64,000 nt of DNA from Streptomyces sp. HUAS CB01 (GCF_030406905.1 NZ_CP129137.1:3147001-3211000); one strand, 5' to 3'. Shown: positions 26,722 to 36,364, counted from the first letter of the stretch. Numbers and translations: made by a program. Notes: generated by a model not told the origin, from the letters alone.

Positions 26722-27744
26722 GTGTCGAGGGCGAGGGTGGCGCGGCGCATCGCGGCGGGCGCGGCATACGGCGGCGGCGGGATCGGTCTGCTCGGAGCTG
26801 CGGCGGTGACTCTTCTGCTGGCCGAGGTGCAGCTGGCAAAAAGATCGGTGGGGGGCGGCACGGCACCCTTTCCCCCGGGGGCGGACGGCATCTACGGCAC
26901 GGCCTTCGGGCTCTCCGGGCCGCTGCGGCTGGTCCTGCTGGGGGACTCGACGGCCGCCGGGCAGGGCGTGCGCCGGGCGGGACAGACGCCGGGGGCGCTG
27001 CTCGCCTCGGGCCTCGCGGCCGTGGCCGAGCGCCCGGTGGAGCTGATGAACGTGGCCCAGCCCGGTGCGCGCTCCGACGACCTGGAACGGCAGGTGGGTC
27101 TGGCCCTGCGGGACCCGTCCCGGGTGCCGGACGTCTGCGTGATCATGATCGGGGCGAACGACGTGACGCACCGGATGCCCCCGACGCAGTCGGTGCGGTA
27201 CCTGTCGGCCGCGGTGCGGCGGCTGCGGACGGCGGGCGCGGAGGTGGTGGTGGGCACCTGCCCGGATCTCGGCACCATCGAGCCGGTGTACCAGCCGCTG
27301 CGCTGGCTCGCCCGCCGGGTCTCCCGGCAGCTCGCGGCGGCGCAGACGATCGGCGCGGTGGAGCAGGGCGGTCGTACCGTCTCGCTGGGCGACCTGCTGG
27401 GCCCGGAGTTCGCGGCGAACCCCCGCGAGCTGTTCGGCCCGGACAACTACCACCCCTCGGCGGAGGGGTACGCCACGGCGGCGATGGCGGTCCTGCCGAC
27501 GCTGTGCGCGGCGCTCGGCCTGTGGCCGGAGACGGACAGGCTGGACGCAGACCGCCGCGAGGGCATGCTGCCGGTCGCCAAGGCCGCGGCGGAGGCGGCG
27601 AGCGAGGCCGGCACCGAGGTCACGGGCGCCCGCGCCCCATGGGCCCTGCTCAAGCACCGCAGGCGCCGCCGCCTGCCGGTCCCGACGGAGCCCACACCCT
27701 CGGGAGCCCCGGCCGCGGAGGTGCGGGGACGAGCAGCGGAGTGA
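26722..27744 (+). CDS. SGNH/GDSL hydrolase with N-terminal membrane anchor
   Basis: The protein has about 340 residues. An N-terminal hydrophobic segment (AAYGGGGIGLLGAAAVTLLL) anchors or exports it. The SGNH esterase blocks are complete: block I LVLLGDSTAAGQG (nucleophile Ser), block II Gly in NVAQPGARSDD, block III IGANDVTH, block V DNYHPSAEGY (Asp/His). It probably hydrolyses an ester in the envelope. The C-terminal 80 residues are Ala- and Arg-rich. Start choice: GTG at 26722; GTG 26710 and an upstream ATG-like start at 26617 are also in frame. It is divergent from the cystathionine synthase gene. Confidence 0.85.
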   Translation: MSRARVARRIAAGAAYGGGGIGLLGAAAVTLLLAEVQLAKRSVGGGTAPFPPGADGIYGTAFGLSGPLRLVLLGDSTAAGQGVRRAGQTPGALLASGLAAVAERPVELMNVAQPGARSDDLERQVGLALRDPSRVPDVCVIMIGANDVTHRMPPTQSVRYLSAAVRRLRTAGAEVVVGTCPDLGTIEPVYQPLRWLARRVSRQLAAAQTIGAVEQGGRTVSLGDLLGPEFAANPRELFGPDNYHPSAEGYATAAMAVLPTLCAALGLWPETDRLDADRREGMLPVAKAAAEAASEAGTEVTGARAPWALLKHRRRRRLPVPTEPTPSGAPAAEVRGRAAE

Positions 27745-27822
27745 GGGCGCGGCCCCCGCGCCCGACCCGGCCCGGATCCGCGCCTGCGGGTCCGGGTCCC
27801 CTCCCCGCGGCGACTCCTGCCG

Positions 27823-27836
27823 TAAGCGAGCGCTTA
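27823..27836. promoter_or_regulatory. Inverted repeat upstream of the thiolase gene
   Basis: TAAGCG-AG-CGCTTA is a perfect inverted repeat about 100 bases before the thiolase start. It sits in a short AT-richer patch and resembles operators of TetR-type regulators in general shape. No cognate regulator gene is adjacent. Confidence 0.4.
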
Positions 27837-27938
27837 GAAAAGAGGCCCGCATCACACGGTCCGTACGGTGACCCGCGCGATACGTAGGGGTAACTTCCCC
27901 ATCAGACGCCCCCACGCACCCTTCTGTCTGGAGCCGTG

Positions 27939-29159
27939 ATGCCCGAAGCCGTAATCGTCTCTGCCGCCCGCTCCCCCATCGGACGGGCCTTCAAGGGCTC
28001 GCTGAAGGACCTGCGGCCGGACGACCTGACCGCGACGATCATCCAGGCCGCGCTCGCCAAGGTCCCCGAGCTGGACCCGAAGGACATCGACGACCTGATG
28101 CTCGGCTGCGGCCTGCCCGGCGGCGAGCAGGGCAACAACCTCGGCCGCATCGTCGCCGTACAGATGGGCATGGACCACCTGCCCGGCTGCACCATCACCC
28201 GCTACTGCTCGTCGTCGCTGCAGACCTCCCGCATGGCGCTGCACGCCATCAAGGCCGGCGAGGGCGACGTCTTCATCTCGGCCGGCGTCGAGATGGTCTC
28301 CCGGTTCGCGAAGGGCAACTCCGACAGCCTCCCCGACACGCACAACCCCTTCTTCGCCGAGGCCGAGGCCCGCACCGCCGCCGTGGCCGCGCAGGAGGGC
28401 ACGAGCTGGCACGACCCCCGCGAGGACGGGCTGGTCCCGGACGCGTACATCGCGATGGGCCAGACCGCGGAGAACCTGGCGCGCCTCAAGGGCGTCACCC
28501 GCCAGGACATGGACGAGTTCGGCGTGCGGTCCCAGAACCTCGCCGAGGAAGCCATCAAGAACGGCTTCTGGGAGCGTGAGATCACCCCGGTGACGACCCC
28601 CGACGGCACGGTCGTGGGCAAGGACGACGGCCCGCGCGCCGGCGTGACCCTGGAGGGCGTCCAGGGCCTGAAGCCGGTCTTCCGCCCCGACGGCCTGGTG
28701 ACCGCGGGCAACTGCTGCCCGCTGAACGACGGCGCCGCGGCGCTGGTCATCATGTCCGACACCAAGGCCCGCGAGCTGGGTCTGACCCCGCTCGCCCGCA
28801 TCGTGTCGACCGGTGTCTCCGGTCTCTCCCCCGAGATCATGGGCCTCGGCCCGGTCGAGGCGAGCAAGCAGGCGCTCGGACGCGCCGGGCTGACCATCGA
28901 CGACATCGACCTGGTCGAGATCAACGAGGCCTTCGCGGCCCAGGTCATCCCGTCCTACCGGGAACTGGGCATCCCGCTCGAGAAGCTGAACGTCAACGGC
29001 GGCGCGATCGCGGTCGGCCACCCCTTCGGCATGACCGGCGCGCGCATCACCGGCACGCTGATCAACTCGCTCCAGTTCCACGACAAGCAGTTCGGTCTGG
29101 AGACGATGTGCGTCGGCGGCGGCCAGGGCATGGCGATGGTCATCGAGCGTCTCAGCTGA
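27939..29159 (+). CDS. Acetyl-CoA acetyltransferase (thiolase)
   Basis: The 406-residue thiolase carries the acyl-accepting Cys in [15 protein letters not shown], the conserved NEAFAAQV segment, [12 protein letters not shown] with the catalytic His, and [10 protein letters not shown] with the second Cys. It condenses two acetyl-CoA or cleaves 3-oxoacyl-CoA in fatty acid or polyketide precursor metabolism. The ATG at 27939 has GGAG five bases upstream; a GTG directly before it is an alternative. It is monocistronic, with an inverted repeat upstream and a hairpin downstream. Confidence 0.93.
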   Translation: MPEAVIVSAARSPIGRAFKGSLKDLRPDDLTATIIQAALAKVPELDPKDIDDLMLGCGLPGGEQGNNLGRIVAVQMGMDHLPGCTITRYCSSSLQTSRMALHAIKAGEGDVFISAGVEMVSRFAKGNSDSLPDTHNPFFAEAEARTAAVAAQEGTSWHDPREDGLVPDAYIAMGQTAENLARLKGVTRQDMDEFGVRSQNLAEEAIKNGFWEREITPVTTPDGTVVGKDDGPRAGVTLEGVQGLKPVFRPDGLVTAGNCCPLNDGAAALVIMSDTKARELGLTPLARIVSTGVSGLSPEIMGLGPVEASKQALGRAGLTIDDIDLVEINEAFAAQVIPSYRELGIPLEKLNVNGGAIAVGHPFGMTGARITGTLINSLQFHDKQFGLETMCVGGGQGMAMVIERLS

Positions 29160-29547
29160 GGACACCGGCGCCCGGGCTCCGCCCGGTGCGGGGCGTCGCG
29201 CCCGTGCGCGACGTCCCGCCCTGCGCGGGGTCCGTGCGAGGTCAGGGCCCCCGCGCGCACGCGGACCCGCCGTCCCGCGGAACGTGCCGGGAGGGGAACG
29301 CGAAACCCCTCCCCATCCCTCGGCAACCGCTTGCTCAACCTTGCCGTCTCCCAGCCGTGACCTAATCTCCCCCAGGATGTGACCTATCTCCCGCCGACTG
29401 GCGTTTGCCCAGGTCACGGGCGTCACGCAGGTAAACACCCGGCCCAAAGTCCTGTCCCTTTCGTGACGTATTGCACTGACACCAGGTGTGGGCTCACGAC
29501 AAGCTGATGTAGTAAGTCGGGGAATCCTCAGAACCGGGAGTACGTCA
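29160..29547 (+). promoter_or_regulatory. 388-base spacer: thiolase terminator and repeated GTGACC motifs
   Basis: A hairpin at 29191-29216 (11-bp stem with one G-T pair) follows the thiolase. Further on, GTGACCTAATCTCC (29357) and GTGACCTATCTCC (29379) are near-identical direct repeats 22 bases apart. An inverted copy GGTCAC lies at about 29415. These are probably sites for a regulator of the next gene. I could not fix its promoter with confidence. Confidence 0.4.
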
Positions 29548-30417
29548 GTGAGCGCCATGTCCCTCGCCCTGCTGCTGACCACGGCCGCTGCCACGGCCGT
29601 GGGCGCCGCTGCCCTGCACACCGTTCTCGGGCTGCGCAAGCAGGTCACCGCCCTGCGTTCGGAGCTGGCCGCCGTGAGCCGTCACGGCAGCGGCCCCTTG
29701 GGCACCGTGCCGCAGGCCCGCACCGCACCCGCCGCCGAGATACGCGCCGCCGTCGCCGAGGCCCTGGCCGAGGAGCGCGAGCGCGAACTGGCCGAGGCGC
29801 GCGCGTTCTGGGCCGCGCAGGAGGCCCGCGAGGCCGCCGACGCACCGCTCTACGCCGGTGAGTCGCCGCTGTCGATGCTGGGCGGGCTGGCGGACCTCGG
29901 CGAGGACGGTCCGCTCTACGTGCCGCGGCAGGCCGACTTCGCCGGGCTGGAGGCCATGGACCTGGAGGCGGCGGAGGCGCTCGACGAGCTCGCGGAGCCG
30001 GCGGACCTGACCGAGCCGCCGGCCGAGTTCGCGGAGGACTCCCCCGAGCTGGCCGCGGCCCGCCGGCGGCACCCTTCGCACCCCGACTTCGTCCCGGTGC
30101 AGACACCGGTCGTGACCGACCACGAGCGCACCGTGGCGCGGCTGGAGGAGCTCGCGGAGACCGCGACCGCCCTCACCGACGTACGGCCGGGCCCGCTGGG
30201 GACCCTCGACGTGTACGTGTTCGCCGACGGCACGACCCTCTGCATGACCCCGGGGCACCGCGAGACCGCGGAACAGCTCGCGGAGGCGCTGCGCGCAGGC
30301 CGGACGCCGGTCCTGCTCGGCGGCTCGGGCGTCTCCGGTGCGTACGCCCTGACGTTCTGCTGCGGCGGCGGGGAGAACGTCTACATCCTCGCCGACCGCG
30401 TCATCGCCTCGCTCTGA
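29548..30417 (+). CDS. Membrane-anchored coiled-coil protein, function unknown
   Basis: The 289-residue protein begins with a single hydrophobic helix (SLALLLTTAAATAVGAAALH). A coiled-coil-like, Glu/Ala-rich region follows (IRAAVAEALAEERERELAEA). A very acidic middle part leads to a compact C-terminal domain (TLDVYVFADGTTLCMTPGHR, YALTFCCGGGENVYILADRV) that looks folded and conserved. The start is GTG at 29548 with GGGAG seven bases upstream. I do not recognise a named family. Confidence 0.75.
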   Translation: MSAMSLALLLTTAAATAVGAAALHTVLGLRKQVTALRSELAAVSRHGSGPLGTVPQARTAPAAEIRAAVAEALAEERERELAEARAFWAAQEAREAADAPLYAGESPLSMLGGLADLGEDGPLYVPRQADFAGLEAMDLEAAEALDELAEPADLTEPPAEFAEDSPELAAARRRHPSHPDFVPVQTPVVTDHERTVARLEELAETATALTDVRPGPLGTLDVYVFADGTTLCMTPGHRETAEQLAEALRAGRTPVLLGGSGVSGAYALTFCCGGGENVYILADRVIASL

Positions 30418-30471
30418 GCCCCGCCCGGCCAGGGGCCCGCGCCCCGGCCCCAGGGCCCCATCGGGGCGCCG

Positions 30472-30795
30472 TCAGAGCCCCGCCCGCCGCGCCGCCGCCT
30501 CGACCAGTTCCACGGCCTCGTCCAGTTCCTCCGGCGAGGCCGTTCCCGTGCGTACGGCTTCGGCCAAATCCGTCCCGGCGACCACCAATTGGTCCGCGAC
30601 CGCGAAGACGCCCGCGTCGGGCATGATCCACGGCTGCCGCCCGGGCGTCTCGATGCGCTGGGCGCGCACCGCCAACTCCCTGGCCAGTGCCAGGCCTTCC
30701 GCCGCGGCCCCGCGCCGGAGCCGGCTCTGCGGGGCCGCCCGCAGCCGGTCGGCGAACCGCTCCACGGCCGCCGTCAGAGGTGTCGTATCAAGCAC
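30472..30795 (-). CDS. Small helical protein of unknown function
   Basis: The 107-residue protein is predicted mostly helical: TAAVERFADRLRAAPQSRLR and PEELDEAVELVEAAARRAGL flank a segment PWIMPDAGVFAVADQLVVAG. No family is recognised. The start is GTG at 30795. It is convergent with the preceding gene and divergent from the DUF4287 gene. Confidence 0.65.
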   Translation of the reverse strand: MLDTTPLTAAVERFADRLRAAPQSRLRRGAAAEGLALARELAVRAQRIETPGRQPWIMPDAGVFAVADQLVVAGTDLAEAVRTGTASPEELDEAVELVEAAARRAGL

Positions 30796-30894
30796 GACGC
30801 GACCCTATGCGCCGGTACGGGACTGTTGCCAATACGCGAACACTCAGGCACGGTGACGTGAAGGACCACACGCGCAATGCGTCCGGAGGCGCCG

Positions 30895-31125
30895 ATGTCC
30901 CAAGTCTTCTCCGAAGAGACCCATCGCAACCTGCTCTCCCGCATCCCTCACTGCACCGGTCGTGAAGTCGCCGACTGGCTTCGCACCGTCGACGAAGGAC
31001 CGTCCCTGTTCCGTTTCGAGGAGAAGGTCAGCTGGCTCCGGAGCGAACACAATCTCGCGTACGGCCATGCGAAAGCGATCATCCATGAGTACGACCTGAG
31101 GAGGGCGGCCCGCAAGCTGCTCTAG
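30895..31125 (+). CDS. DUF4287 domain protein
   Basis: The 76-residue protein matches the DUF4287 pattern. Conserved helices HRNLLSRIPHCTGREVADWL, then WLRSEHNLAYGHAKAIIHEY. The function is unknown; the family is small and helical and often fused to DUF5655. The ATG at 30895 has CCGGAGG six bases upstream. A strong bidirectional terminator follows. Confidence 0.85.
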   Translation: MSQVFSEETHRNLLSRIPHCTGREVADWLRTVDEGPSLFRFEEKVSWLRSEHNLAYGHAKAIIHEYDLRRAARKLL

Positions 31126-31176
31126 GTCGGGTTGCCAGGCCGCGGCACGGCCTGGCGGAACCGGCTCGAGGACGAG

Positions 31177-31214
31177 CGAAGGGCCCGCCCGGCGGATGCC
31201 GGGCGGGCCCTTCG
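31177..31214. terminator. Bidirectional hairpin terminator
   Basis: Arms at 31177-31193 and 31198-31214 are perfectly complementary over 17 bases (core gaagggcccgcccggc) with a 4-base loop. It lies between the convergent DUF4287 and Bax-inhibitor-like genes and can serve both. Confidence 0.88.
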
Positions 31215-31249
31215 TCGGTTCACCGGACGGCCGTGCGGCCGCCCGGGCG

Positions 31250-32137
31250 TCAGTCGTCGCCCTGCAGGATCGACAGCAGACGCAGCATCTCCAGGTAGAT
31301 CCACACCAGGGTCATGGTGAGGCCGAAGGCGGCCAGCCAGGACTCCTCGCGGGGAGCGCCGTAGTTGATGCCGTCCTCGACCTGCTTGAAGTCCAGGGCG
31401 AGGAAGCAGGCACCGAGGATGATGCCGATGACACCGAACAGGATGCCGAGGCCACCGCTGCGGAAGCCGAGCCCGTCGCCGCCGCCGAAGACGGCGAACA
31501 GCAGGTTGACGGCCATCAGCAGCAGGAAGCCCATCGCGGCCGCCATCACGAAGCCGTAGAAACGGCGGGTGACGCGGATCCAGCGCATCTTGTACGCGAA
31601 CAGCACACCGGCGAAGACCGCCATCGTGCCGAGCACGGCCTGGGCGACCACGCCGTCCGCGATGTAGGTGGAGACCGCGCTGGAGATCACACCGAGGAAG
31701 ACACCCTCGAACGCCGCGTAGGCGAGGATCAGCGCGGGCGACGGCTTGCGCTTGAAGGACTGGACGAGCCCGAGCACCAGCGCCACCAGCGCGGCGCCGA
31801 TGGCGATGCCGTACGACTTGCCGATGTTGGCCGGGTCGACGGGCAGGAGCACCCACGACAGGATCGCCGTGAGCACGACGGTGCCGAGCGTCATGGCGGT
31901 GCGCGCCACGACGTCGTCCATCGTCATCACGTTGGTGCGGGCGGGCGCCTGCGGCGGGGCACCCAGCTGGGCGTCCGCGGGCGCGTAGGGGTTGGTGGCG
32001 TACGGGTTCCCCGCGCCCTGGGCGTACGGGTTGCCGCCGACTGCGGGGCCCCCGGCCTGCGGCGCGGTGTTGAAGCCCGCGTAGCCGTTGTCGCGGCTGA
32101 ACCCCCGTCGCGAGAAGACCGGGTTGCTGCTCCTCAT
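31250..32137 (-). CDS. Bax inhibitor-1/YccA-family membrane protein
   Basis: The 295-residue protein has a Gly/Asn/Pro/Tyr-rich N-terminal region with repeats of NPYA (residues about 20-55). Seven hydrophobic segments follow from about residue 75. The C-terminal half carries YAAFEGVFLGVISS and GILFGVIGIILGACFLALDF, and ends with WIYLEMLRLLSIL. The BI-1/TMBIM family forms pH-sensitive ion leaks; the bacterial role is not settled. The ATG at 32137 has GGAGGAG just upstream. Confidence 0.9.
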   Translation of the reverse strand: MRSSNPVFSRRGFSRDNGYAGFNTAPQAGGPAVGGNPYAQGAGNPYATNPYAPADAQLGAPPQAPARTNVMTMDDVVARTAMTLGTVVLTAILSWVLLPVDPANIGKSYGIAIGAALVALVLGLVQSFKRKPSPALILAYAAFEGVFLGVISSAVSTYIADGVVAQAVLGTMAVFAGVLFAYKMRWIRVTRRFYGFVMAAAMGFLLLMAVNLLFAVFGGGDGLGFRSGGLGILFGVIGIILGACFLALDFKQVEDGINYGAPREESWLAAFGLTMTLVWIYLEMLRLLSILQGDD

Positions 32138-32502
32138 CTCACTCCTCCATGGCCGCCCTGCGCGGCCTTGACACAAGAGTAATGCGGGGGCAAAGACCTC
32201 GGACTAGTGCTGAAGGAGGATCTTTCCTCGATCGTGACTGACCGGTCGCTCCGGACCCCGCCGTGCTCTCTCTCCTTCCCCTACAGCCAGTGAATGGACT
32301 CACTCATTCCCGGGTCGGCGAGGTTCACGCCGGAAGCGCTGCCGGGGAGTACCGGCGGAGGGAGCGGGCAGGAGTCCTGGCGGGTCGGGGAGGCGCCGGC
32401 GGGAACGGGCCGGCTTCGGTCCGGCCGCACCGACGGCCACGCGGGCGCGAGCAAGCATTCAAGAATTCAATGATTGCCGCTCGCGCCGCAGACGCATGAA
32501 CG
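32138..32502. other. 365-base spacer between the Bax-inhibitor-like gene and bldA
   Basis: It must hold the promoter of the minus-strand membrane gene and the downstream end of bldA. The only pattern seen is GAATG-N8-CATTC at 32292-32309. No gene is supported. Confidence 0.5.
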
Positions 32503-32584
32503 TGCCCGGAGCCGGACTCGAACCGGCACGGCCCGAAGGCCAGCGAGGTTTAAGCTCGCCGTGTCTGCATTCCACCATCCGGGC
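32503..32584 (-). tRNA. bldA: tRNA-Leu(UAA), the bldA tRNA
   Basis: Read on the minus strand it forms a full class II tRNA. The acceptor stem GCCCGGA pairs with TCCGGGC and the discriminator is A. Anticodon stem GCGAG/CTCGC holds the loop CTTAAAC, giving anticodon UAA (plus-strand 32550-32552). A long variable arm (TGGCCTTCGGGCC region) marks leucine, and the T-arm is GGTTCGAGTCC. The 3' CCA is not encoded. In Streptomyces this is the only tRNA that reads UUA well; it accumulates late and controls aerial growth and antibiotic genes through rare TTA codons. Three genes in this window contain such codons. Confidence 0.97.
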
Positions 32585-33009
32585 TGGTTGCGCGGTCCTG
32601 CTTACGCGGCTCTGCGTTCGCACACGAGCCTATCCGTACGGCTCACCCCAACAGCGGAACACCGACCCGATGTTGTCTTATTTTATTGACGCCTGAGGGT
32701 GCGTCAGCCCCCGTGAGCGGCTGTTTGCACCTGCCGAGACGCGCTCCTCACGGACCCGGTGCCACCCGTGGGAATGACGGAAAGTCGCCGCCCGGGCACA
32801 CCCCGGACAACCCGCAGGCGGAGGCCGGGAAACGCGCGCCGGACCCGGAGGCGGCCCCGGGGGCGCCGTCATACCAAAGGAGGACGGGGGTGCCGCCCCG
32901 TCAGACCCGAGAGGGCCACGGGAACGGGCACCGGGACGGACGATCCGGCGGGGTCGCGGGCAGCACGATGGTGCGGTCCCCACGAACGCCGTGACAGGAG
33001 AGCCGACTC
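32585..33009 (-). promoter_or_regulatory. 425-base spacer: bldA upstream region and ABC operon leader
   Basis: About 43 bases upstream of mature bldA the minus strand reads TAGGCT (plus 32627-32632), a good -10 element. No convincing -35 is seen 16-18 bases before it. An AT-rich patch lies at about 32672-32695. The right end carries the ribosome site (AGGAGAG) of the ABC transporter gene. No coding gene is supported. Confidence 0.4.
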
Positions 33010-33780
33010 GTGACCACCACACCCACCGCCGCCCGCGCCACCGCGGTGGCCGCCCGCGCCATGGATCTGTCCAAGGTCTACGGGGAGGGCGAGACCCAGG
33101 TGGTCGCCCTCGACCGGGTCACCGTGGACTTCCGTCAGGGGGAGTTCACCGCGATCATGGGCCCGTCCGGCTCCGGCAAGTCGACGCTGATGCACTGCGT
33201 CGCCGGCCTCGACAGCTTCAGCGGCGGTTCGGTGCGGATCGGCGAGACCGAGCTCGGCTCGCTCAAGGACAAGCAGCTGACCCAGCTGCGCCGCGACAAG
33301 ATCGGCTTCATCTTCCAGGCCTTCAACCTGCTGCCGACGCTGACGGCCCTGGAGAACATCACGCTCCCCATGGACATCGCCGGCCGCAAGCCCGACCAGC
33401 AGTGGCTGCAGCTCGTCATCGACATGGTGGGACTCTCCGGGCGCCTCGGCCACCGGCCCACCCAGCTGTCCGGAGGCCAGCAGCAGCGCGTCGCCGTCGC
33501 CCGCGCGCTCGCCTCCCGCCCCGAGATCATCTTCGGCGACGAGCCGACCGGGAACCTCGACTCCCGGTCCGGCGCCGAGGTCCTGGGCTTCCTGCGCAAC
33601 TCGGTACGGGAACTGGGCCAGACCGTCGTGATGGTGACGCACGACCCGGTGGCGGCCTCGTACGCGGACCGCGTCATCTTCCTCGCCGACGGCCGGATCG
33701 TGGACGAGATGATCGCCCCGAGCGCCGACGGCGTCCTGGACCGCATGAAGGAGTTCGACGCCAAGGGCCGGACCAGCTGA
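33010..33780 (+). CDS. ABC transporter ATP-binding protein, MacB/LolD type
   Basis: The 256-residue ATPase is complete. Walker A GPSGSGKSTLMHC, Q-loop FIFQAFNLLPTLTALENI, signature QLSGGQQQRVAVARAL, Walker B EIIFGDEPTGNLDSRSG and H-loop VMVTHDPVA. The wording places it with MacB/LolD/FtsE-like ATPases that drive mechanotransmission rather than import. The GTG at 33010 has GGAGAG ten bases upstream. It is followed 52 bases later by its permease. Confidence 0.95.
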   Translation: MTTTPTAARATAVAARAMDLSKVYGEGETQVVALDRVTVDFRQGEFTAIMGPSGSGKSTLMHCVAGLDSFSGGSVRIGETELGSLKDKQLTQLRRDKIGFIFQAFNLLPTLTALENITLPMDIAGRKPDQQWLQLVIDMVGLSGRLGHRPTQLSGGQQQRVAVARALASRPEIIFGDEPTGNLDSRSGAEVLGFLRNSVRELGQTVVMVTHDPVAASYADRVIFLADGRIVDEMIAPSADGVLDRMKEFDAKGRTS

Positions 33781-33832
33781 CCCACGGCTCCACCGCAGAC
33801 TTCCGGCCCTCACCTCAGGACTGACTCACACC

Positions 33833-36364
33833 ATGTTCCGTACCGCCTTGCGCAATGTGCTCGCGCACAAGGCCAGGCTGCTGATGACCGTGCTCGCCGT
33901 GATGCTCGGCGTGGCGTTCGTCTCCGGCACCCTGGTCTTCGCCGACACCCTCTCCAACGCCTTCCGCAACCAGTCGGCCAAGAGCTACGACGACGTCGCC
34001 GTGGCCGTCACCTCGTACGCCGACGAGAACGACGCCGAGCAGGAGCCCGGCCTCTCCGAGAAGACCCTCGGCAAGGTGGCCGCGCTGGACGGCGTCGCCG
34101 CCGCCCACGGCCGGGTCGACGGCTTCGCCGGGGTCGCCGATCCCGACGGCAGGCTGATCGGCGTCGGCTGGTCGAACAAGGGCTCCAACTTCGCCCCCGG
34201 CAAGGACGGCAAGGACCCCGCCTACACCTTCACCGACGGCAGCGGTCCCGCGAAGGCCGACCAGATCGCCCTGGACGCCGACAGCGCCGCCACGGGCAAG
34301 TACGCGGTCGGCGACCGGGTCCGCGTCGCCACCAACGGTCCGGTGAAGGAGTACACCCTCAGCGGTGTCTTCACCACCAGGGACGGTGCCGTGAACGCCG
34401 GCGGCAGCCTGGTCCTCTTCGACACCGACGTGGCCCAGAAGCTCTATCTGAAGCCCGGCTACTACCGGGACATCACCGTCACCGCGGCACCCGGCGCGGA
34501 CGACGCGAGGATCCTCGACGCGGTGAAGCCGCTGCTGCCGGAGAACGCCGAGGCGCAGACCGGAACGGCGCTCGCCGACAAGCAGGCCGCGGACATCGAG
34601 GAGGGGCTCGGCGCCCTCAAGCAGATCCTGCTCGGCTTCGCCGGCATCGCGCTCTTCGTCGGCGTCTTCCTGATCTCCAACACCTTCACGATGCTGGTCG
34701 CCCAGCGCACCAGGGAGCTGGCCCTGATGCGGGCCGTCGGCGCCTCCCGCCGGCAGATCACCCGCTCGGTGCTGATCGAGGCCGCGATCGTCGGCGCCGT
34801 GGCCTCGGCCGTCGGCTTCGTCCTCGGCATCGGGCTGACGATGGGTCTGCGCTCGGGAATGGCCGCCTTCGGCATGAAGGTGCCGGACGGGCCGCTCGTG
34901 ATCTCCGCGACGCCGGTGATCGCCGCGTTCGCCGTCGGTGTCCTCGTCACCATGTTCGCCGCGTGGCTGCCGGGACGCCGGGCCGCGAAGATCCCGCCGG
35001 TCGCGGCCATGGGCAGCGTCCACGCGGCGGCCAGCGTCAAGTCGCTGGTGCTGCGCAACTCCATCGGAAGCGTCCTGACGGGTCTCGGCGGCGGCGGCAT
35101 CGTCTGGGGCGCCTCCGCCGCCGGCGACACCGGGCGGATGCTGATCGCGGCAGGCGCCTTCCTCGCGCTGATCGGCGTGATCGTGCTGATCCCGCAGCTC
35201 TCGCGGCCCGTCATCGCCCTCGTACGGCCGCTGCTCGTCGGCGTCTTCTCCGTGGCCGGCAAGCTCGCCGGGCGGAACGCGGTCCGCAACCCGCGGCGCA
35301 CCGGTGCCACGGCCTCCGCACTCGCGATCGGACTGACCCTGGTCACCGGCCTCTCCGTCCTCGGCGTCACCGTCGGCAGGGCCGTCGACAAGATGACGAC
35401 GGACAACATCAAGGCCGACTACATGGTCACGATGGCCAACGGCGGGGACCTCGACCAGTCCGCGCTGGCCGCGCTGGAGAAGGCCCCGGGCGTCTCGGCG
35501 GTCTCCCCCCAGCAGGCCGTGTACTTCGAGGTGAAGGGCGACTTCGCGTCCGCGTCGGCGGTCACGCCCGGTGCCATCGAGAAGGTCCTGAACGTCGAGG
35601 TCGTGAACGGCAGCCTGGACACCCTCGCGAAGGGGGGCATCGCGGTCGCGGAGAAGACGGCCACGAAGAAGGGCTGGAAGGTCGGCGACACCCTTCCCGT
35701 CACCTTCAACGACAAGAAGAAGGGCAGCCTGGAGGTCGGCGCGGTCTTCAAGGACAGCGAGTTCCTCTCGCCGGTCCTGGTGAGCACCGAGGTCGCCAAC
35801 CCGCACGAGGTGAAGCCGTACATCCCTGAGATCTTCGTGAAGACGGACGGCGGCCAGAGCGAGGCGAACGAGAAGGCCCTGATCGACGCGCTGGGCGACA
35901 ACCCCGCCATCGCGGTGATGGACCGGCAGGACATCCGCGACCAGTTCGGCGGCATGATCAACACCATGCTGAACATCATGTACGGCCTGCTCGCGATGGC
36001 TCTGATCATCGCGGTGCTCGGGGTGGTCAACACCCTGGCGATGTCCGTCTTCGAGCGGCAGCAGGAGATCGGCATGCTGCGCGCGATCGGTCTGGACCGG
36101 CGCCGGGTCAAGCGGATGGTCCGCCTGGAGGCCGTCGTCATCTCCCTGTTCGGCGCGGTCGTCGGCATCGGCCTCGGCTCGTTCCTCGGCTGGGCGATCG
36201 GCGAGACCTTCCGGGACAAGATCCCGGGTTACGCCCTGGTCCTGCCCTGGGACCGCATCGGCCTCTTCCTGGTGCTCGCGGGACTGGTGGGCGTGCTCGC
36301 CGCGATGTGGCCGGCCCGCAGCGCCGCGCGGCTGAACATGCTGACCGCGATCAAGACCGAGTAG
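33833..36364 (+). CDS. ABC transporter permease, FtsX/MacB superfamily, duplicated
   Basis: The 843-residue protein has two MacB/FtsX halves. An N-terminal helix (LLMTVLAVMLGVAFVSGTLV) is followed by an extracytoplasmic domain to about residue 255. Three helices lie at about 260-385, two more in the middle, a second outer domain from about 530, and three final helices ending WPARSAARLNMLTAIKTE. Motifs RTRELALMRAVGASRRQI and RQQEIGMLRAIGLDRRRVKR are the paired cytoplasmic coupling loops. It probably moves a lipid or peptide at the outer membrane face or transmits force to an envelope enzyme; the substrate is unknown. Confidence 0.93.
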   Translation: MFRTALRNVLAHKARLLMTVLAVMLGVAFVSGTLVFADTLSNAFRNQSAKSYDDVAVAVTSYADENDAEQEPGLSEKTLGKVAALDGVAAAHGRVDGFAGVADPDGRLIGVGWSNKGSNFAPGKDGKDPAYTFTDGSGPAKADQIALDADSAATGKYAVGDRVRVATNGPVKEYTLSGVFTTRDGAVNAGGSLVLFDTDVAQKLYLKPGYYRDITVTAAPGADDARILDAVKPLLPENAEAQTGTALADKQAADIEEGLGALKQILLGFAGIALFVGVFLISNTFTMLVAQRTRELALMRAVGASRRQITRSVLIEAAIVGAVASAVGFVLGIGLTMGLRSGMAAFGMKVPDGPLVISATPVIAAFAVGVLVTMFAAWLPGRRAAKIPPVAAMGSVHAAASVKSLVLRNSIGSVLTGLGGGGIVWGASAAGDTGRMLIAAGAFLALIGVIVLIPQLSRPVIALVRPLLVGVFSVAGKLAGRNAVRNPRRTGATASALAIGLTLVTGLSVLGVTVGRAVDKMTTDNIKADYMVTMANGGDLDQSALAALEKAPGVSAVSPQQAVYFEVKGDFASASAVTPGAIEKVLNVEVVNGSLDTLAKGGIAVAEKTATKKGWKVGDTLPVTFNDKKKGSLEVGAVFKDSEFLSPVLVSTEVANPHEVKPYIPEIFVKTDGGQSEANEKALIDALGDNPAIAVMDRQDIRDQFGGMINTMLNIMYGLLAMALIIAVLGVVNTLAMSVFERQQEIGMLRAIGLDRRRVKRMVRLEAVVISLFGAVVGIGLGSFLGWAIGETFRDKIPGYALVLPWDRIGLFLVLAGLVGVLAAMWPARSAARLNMLTAIKTE

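Noticed and set aside
32496..32696. Plus-strand frame reading GAGLEPARPEGQRGLSSP
   Set aside because: It is the complement of the bldA tRNA gene translated by chance, a well-known annotation artefact.
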